From Desulfovibrio sp. (GTDB taxonomy: Bacteria > Desulfobacterota > Desulfovibrionia > Desulfovibrionales > Desulfovibrionaceae): DNA of 7,600 nucleotides. The stretch covers positions 1 to 7,600 of the forward strand of contig JAAUYY010000113.1 in the NCBI GenBank assembly GCA_014804865.1, read 5' to 3'. A program made the position numbers and the translations under genes. Below, one piece after another: positions 5,883-7,600 of this stretch. Position 1 is the stretch's first letter. Each line of letters opens with the position of its first letter. A model generated the notes under the pieces. The model had not been told where the DNA came from. It did no database searches and saw only the letters and a list, made by a program, of their open reading frames with translations.

Positions 5883-6270
5883 ATGTACGAATGGCGCGAG
5901 GGCAACGGCGCGGAAAGAATCGACAAGGCGCGTCAGGATATTTTCACAGCGCGCGCGGAAAATGACGCGTCAGGGCTGGAATCTGAAATGAGCGGAGGTC
6001 GAGAACGTAAAGTTCTTCAGGATCTAGGCCATCAATCATTTCGCGGACGAAGAAACATATACGCGCGAAGTTGGCTATACGGGTCTCGCCAATCGCAAGG
6101 CCGCGCGCGACGGCCTAAGAGCGCGAATTCTTCCGCGCGTTTATTTGTAACTGGCTCAAGACGCGGAGCAGTCAGTAAATCGCTGATTGGCTCTCCCCCA
6201 ACAAGTGATGGATAAGCCTATGCTGGCCCATGCTCGGAAACTGGCGCAATGGGTCGATGAGTCCCCATAA
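5883..6270 (+). pseudogene. Decayed bacteriohemerythrin
   Basis: Bacteriohemerythrins are about 130-residue four-helix di-iron proteins that bind oxygen. A good ribosome binding site (GGGAGGG, 5873-5879) precedes ATG 5883, and the first 49 codons read MYEWREGNG, ERID, QDIFTA and RERKVLQDLG. One base too many near 6030 then shifts the frame, and homology resumes at 6031 with INHFADEETYTREVGYTGL. In that second frame TAA (6148-6150) and TGA (6184-6186) interrupt it, but recognisable sequence continues to MLAHARKLAQWVDESP and TAA at 6268-6270. Of the seven expected iron ligands only the His and Glu of HFADE remain. The helix-A His (after ERIDKA) is Arg, both His of the ANRKAAR segment are Arg, and the last His and Asp appear as Pro and Ala in KPMLAHAR. 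Total length matches an intact gene. Several independent lesions make a sequencing error unlikely. It is divergent from flgF and convergent with pbpC. Confidence 0.82.
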
Positions 6271-6326
6271 AGCCAATCGGATCGCGCCGTGGGCCATAAG
6301 GAAAATCTGAAGAGTCCTTATGGGGA
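6262..6326. repeat. Overlapping inverted repeats between the hemerythrin pseudogene and pbpC
   Basis: CCATAAGGA (6294-6302) is an exact complement of TCCTTATGG (6315-6323). TCCCCATAA (6262-6270), which includes the pseudogene's stop codon, is an exact complement of TTATGGGGA (6318-6326). The two pairings share a right arm and cannot form together. The spot lies between convergent genes, where a terminator is expected, but there is no T-run on either strand. Confidence 0.4.
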
Positions 6327-6335
6327 TCGCGTCGA

Positions 6336-7600
6336 TTAATAGGCGGGAGCGGTCAAACTTACGTCGCATTTTACGCGACTTGTTCTTCCTCCGGAATCGA
6401 CCGCGCGAATATCGGTCTTTCCGAAACGCGCCGGTCGCCAGAAAAGCGCGTCGCCCGGAGCCGATTTTCCCAGGAATACAGCTCCGGCGTACCAGCTAAT
6501 CTCGCCCGCGTCCGCGTCGGCCGCCGCGATCAACGGGATCGCGAAGTCTGAATCGGACGCGTTTTTGTAATAAACGACATTCTTTTTGGGCGAAATAATC
6601 CTCGGCGGAGGCGCCGCCGCTTCTCTCCGTCCGCATTCTGGCAACCAGTCGGGAGGATCGGGCTTATATATTCCTGCCTTCTCGAAAATTTTTTTCAGAT
6701 CCGACGGCCAAAATTCCCATATCCTTTCTTCGGTATTTTCGGGATCGGGGACGCAAGCGCGGAGGCCCGTTCTCTTATCGATGAAGATTGGGCGCAGGAT
6801 TCCGCTGTCGCGAACAGGCGAGACTCCGGGGATATAGTAGGTTTCGCCTAGCTCCCGGCATTGTCCCTTCGCGAAATCGCCGGTAGCGAGGCAGACGGGC
6901 GCCTTGTCCAGATTGAGTTCGGCTAAAAGGCTGTCTTGCCGATCTCTCAAATCTCGCAGAGACGATAAGGAAGCGATAATTTCCTGAAAAAGTGGCAACG
7001 CGGTTTTCGCGCCGACAAAAAGCGGATTCGGCTCGTTATTAAAATTTCCCACCCAGACGGCGACGACATAATGGCCGATAACGCCTATTGTCCAGGCGTC
7101 CCTGTAGCCGTTGGAGGTTCCTGTTTTATATCGATAAGGCGTCCAGTCGGCGCCGTTTTTTACGAACGCTTCCGGTCTCTCGAGCATATGAAGCGCGAGC
7201 CAGGCGGCTTCCGGCGAGAGAACGCGTTTGACTCCCCGCTCTTCGTCCCCGGTCGTAAATTTCAGCGGTCGCCATAGGCCGCCGCTTAGCAATGTCGCGT
7301 AAAGGGCGCACAATTGGCGCATTTCGACTTCCGCTCCGCCCAGAGCGAGAGAGAGTCCATAATATTCCTTTTCTTTGGGGAGATCGACGCCCGCCTCTTT
7401 AAGAAAAGCGTAGAGGTCGGGATAGCGCAATTTTTCCGCGAGCAGAATAGCGGGAAGATTCCTGCTCGATCTCAAAGCGTCGGTAGCCGACACAGGGCCG
7501 CGAAAGCCATAATCGAAATTTTCGGGATCATAGCCGCCAAATGAGCGCGGACTATCCGGCAGGATGGTCGCCGGATGAATCAGGCCTTGATCGAGCGCCA
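6336..7600 (-). CDS. pbpC: Penicillin-binding protein 1C, C-terminal 420 residues (start beyond window edge)
   Basis: PBP1C is a class A bifunctional peptidoglycan synthase anchored in the inner membrane, with transglycosylase and transpeptidase-like domains. The frame enters from the right edge and runs to TAA at 6338-6336. The visible part opens with ALDQGLIHP and FGGYDPENFDYGFRGPVSA, typical of PBP1C just after the SxxK active-site serine, which lies outside the window with the transglycosylase domain. The SxN motif (SRN in SSRNLPA, 7466-7458) and the KTGTS motif in YKTGTSNGYRDAW (7127-7113) are intact, followed by VAVWVGNFNN. The last roughly 90 residues, from PPRIISPKK through SWYAGAVFLG to AVDSGGRTSRVKCDV, form the C-terminal PBP1C domain (BiPBP_C). 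The GTG at 7493 is an internal valine, not a start. No frame damage is visible. It is convergent with the hemerythrin pseudogene. Confidence 0.95.
   Translation of the reverse strand, partial: ALDQGLIHPATILPDSPRSFGGYDPENFDYGFRGPVSATDALRSSRNLPAILLAEKLRYPDLYAFLKEAGVDLPKEKEYYGLSLALGGAEVEMRQLCALYATLLSGGLWRPLKFTTGDEERGVKRVLSPEAAWLALHMLERPEAFVKNGADWTPYRYKTGTSNGYRDAWTIGVIGHYVVAVWVGNFNNEPNPLFVGAKTALPLFQEIIASLSSLRDLRDRQDSLLAELNLDKAPVCLATGDFAKGQCRELGETYYIPGVSPVRDSGILRPIFIDKRTGLRACVPDPENTEERIWEFWPSDLKKIFEKAGIYKPDPPDWLPECGRREAAAPPPRIISPKKNVVYYKNASDSDFAIPLIAAADADAGEISWYAGAVFLGKSAPGDALFWRPARFGKTDIRAVDSGGRTSRVKCDVSLTAPAY

Noticed and set aside
5871..6215. A 114-codon plus-strand open frame that could be annotated as a hypothetical protein
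   Set aside because: Only its first part (5883 to about 6029) is real hemerythrin sequence; after the frameshift it reads an out-of-frame Arg/Ser-rich tail while the true homology continues in the next frame.
1..7600. CRISPR arrays, tRNA or rRNA genes, insertion sequences, phage or defence systems
   Set aside because: No regularly spaced repeats, no tRNA arm pattern, no rRNA sequence, and no transposase or integrase coding sequence were found in the gaps or genes.

Overview
The window looks like part of the chromosome of a motile Gram-negative bacterium. It most resembles the Desulfovibrio group (Desulfobacterota). This is an inference from four things: the gene order flgF-flgG-flgA-flgH, the long FlgA with its LWPAPP segment, a sigma-54-type promoter in front of flgF, and a decayed single-domain bacteriohemerythrin that begins MYEWRE. 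FlgH (outer-membrane L-ring) and PBP1C indicate a two-membrane cell envelope. No species is claimed.

Layout. Positions 1-595 (+) hold the C-terminal part of RuvB, the Holliday-junction motor. Positions 596-943 are a spacer with no gene I can support. Positions 944-1342 (+) encode a small acidic AT-rich YbjN-like protein. Positions 1343-1618 are an intergenic stretch unusually rich in perfect inverted repeats, ending in a terminator that serves the minus-strand flagellar operon. That operon is read right to left: flgF (5428-4634), flgG (4567-3782), flgA (3584-2412), flgH (2338-1619). It is headed by a near-consensus -24/-12 promoter at 5522-5506. Together the genes make the distal and proximal rod (FlgG, FlgF), the periplasmic P-ring assembly chaperone (FlgA) and the L-ring lipoprotein (FlgH). 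The P-ring gene flgI, which usually follows flgH in this order, is absent here, and the operon ends in a strong hairpin 18 bp after the flgH stop.

Beyond flgF, positions 5429-5882 are non-coding and carry the promoter and two strong palindromes. Positions 5883-6270 (+) are a bacteriohemerythrin pseudogene with one frameshift, two in-frame stops and five of the seven expected metal ligands substituted. Positions 6336-7600 (-) are the C-terminal 420 residues of penicillin-binding protein 1C, running off the right edge.

The dead hemerythrin, the missing flgI and the long spacers suggest a genome undergoing decay, as in host-associated lineages. I found no clearly new multi-gene system. The best leads are the hemerythrin pseudogene, the structured intergenic region at 1343-1572 with competing stems, the 15-bp palindrome upstream of the flagellar promoter, and the flgI absence.
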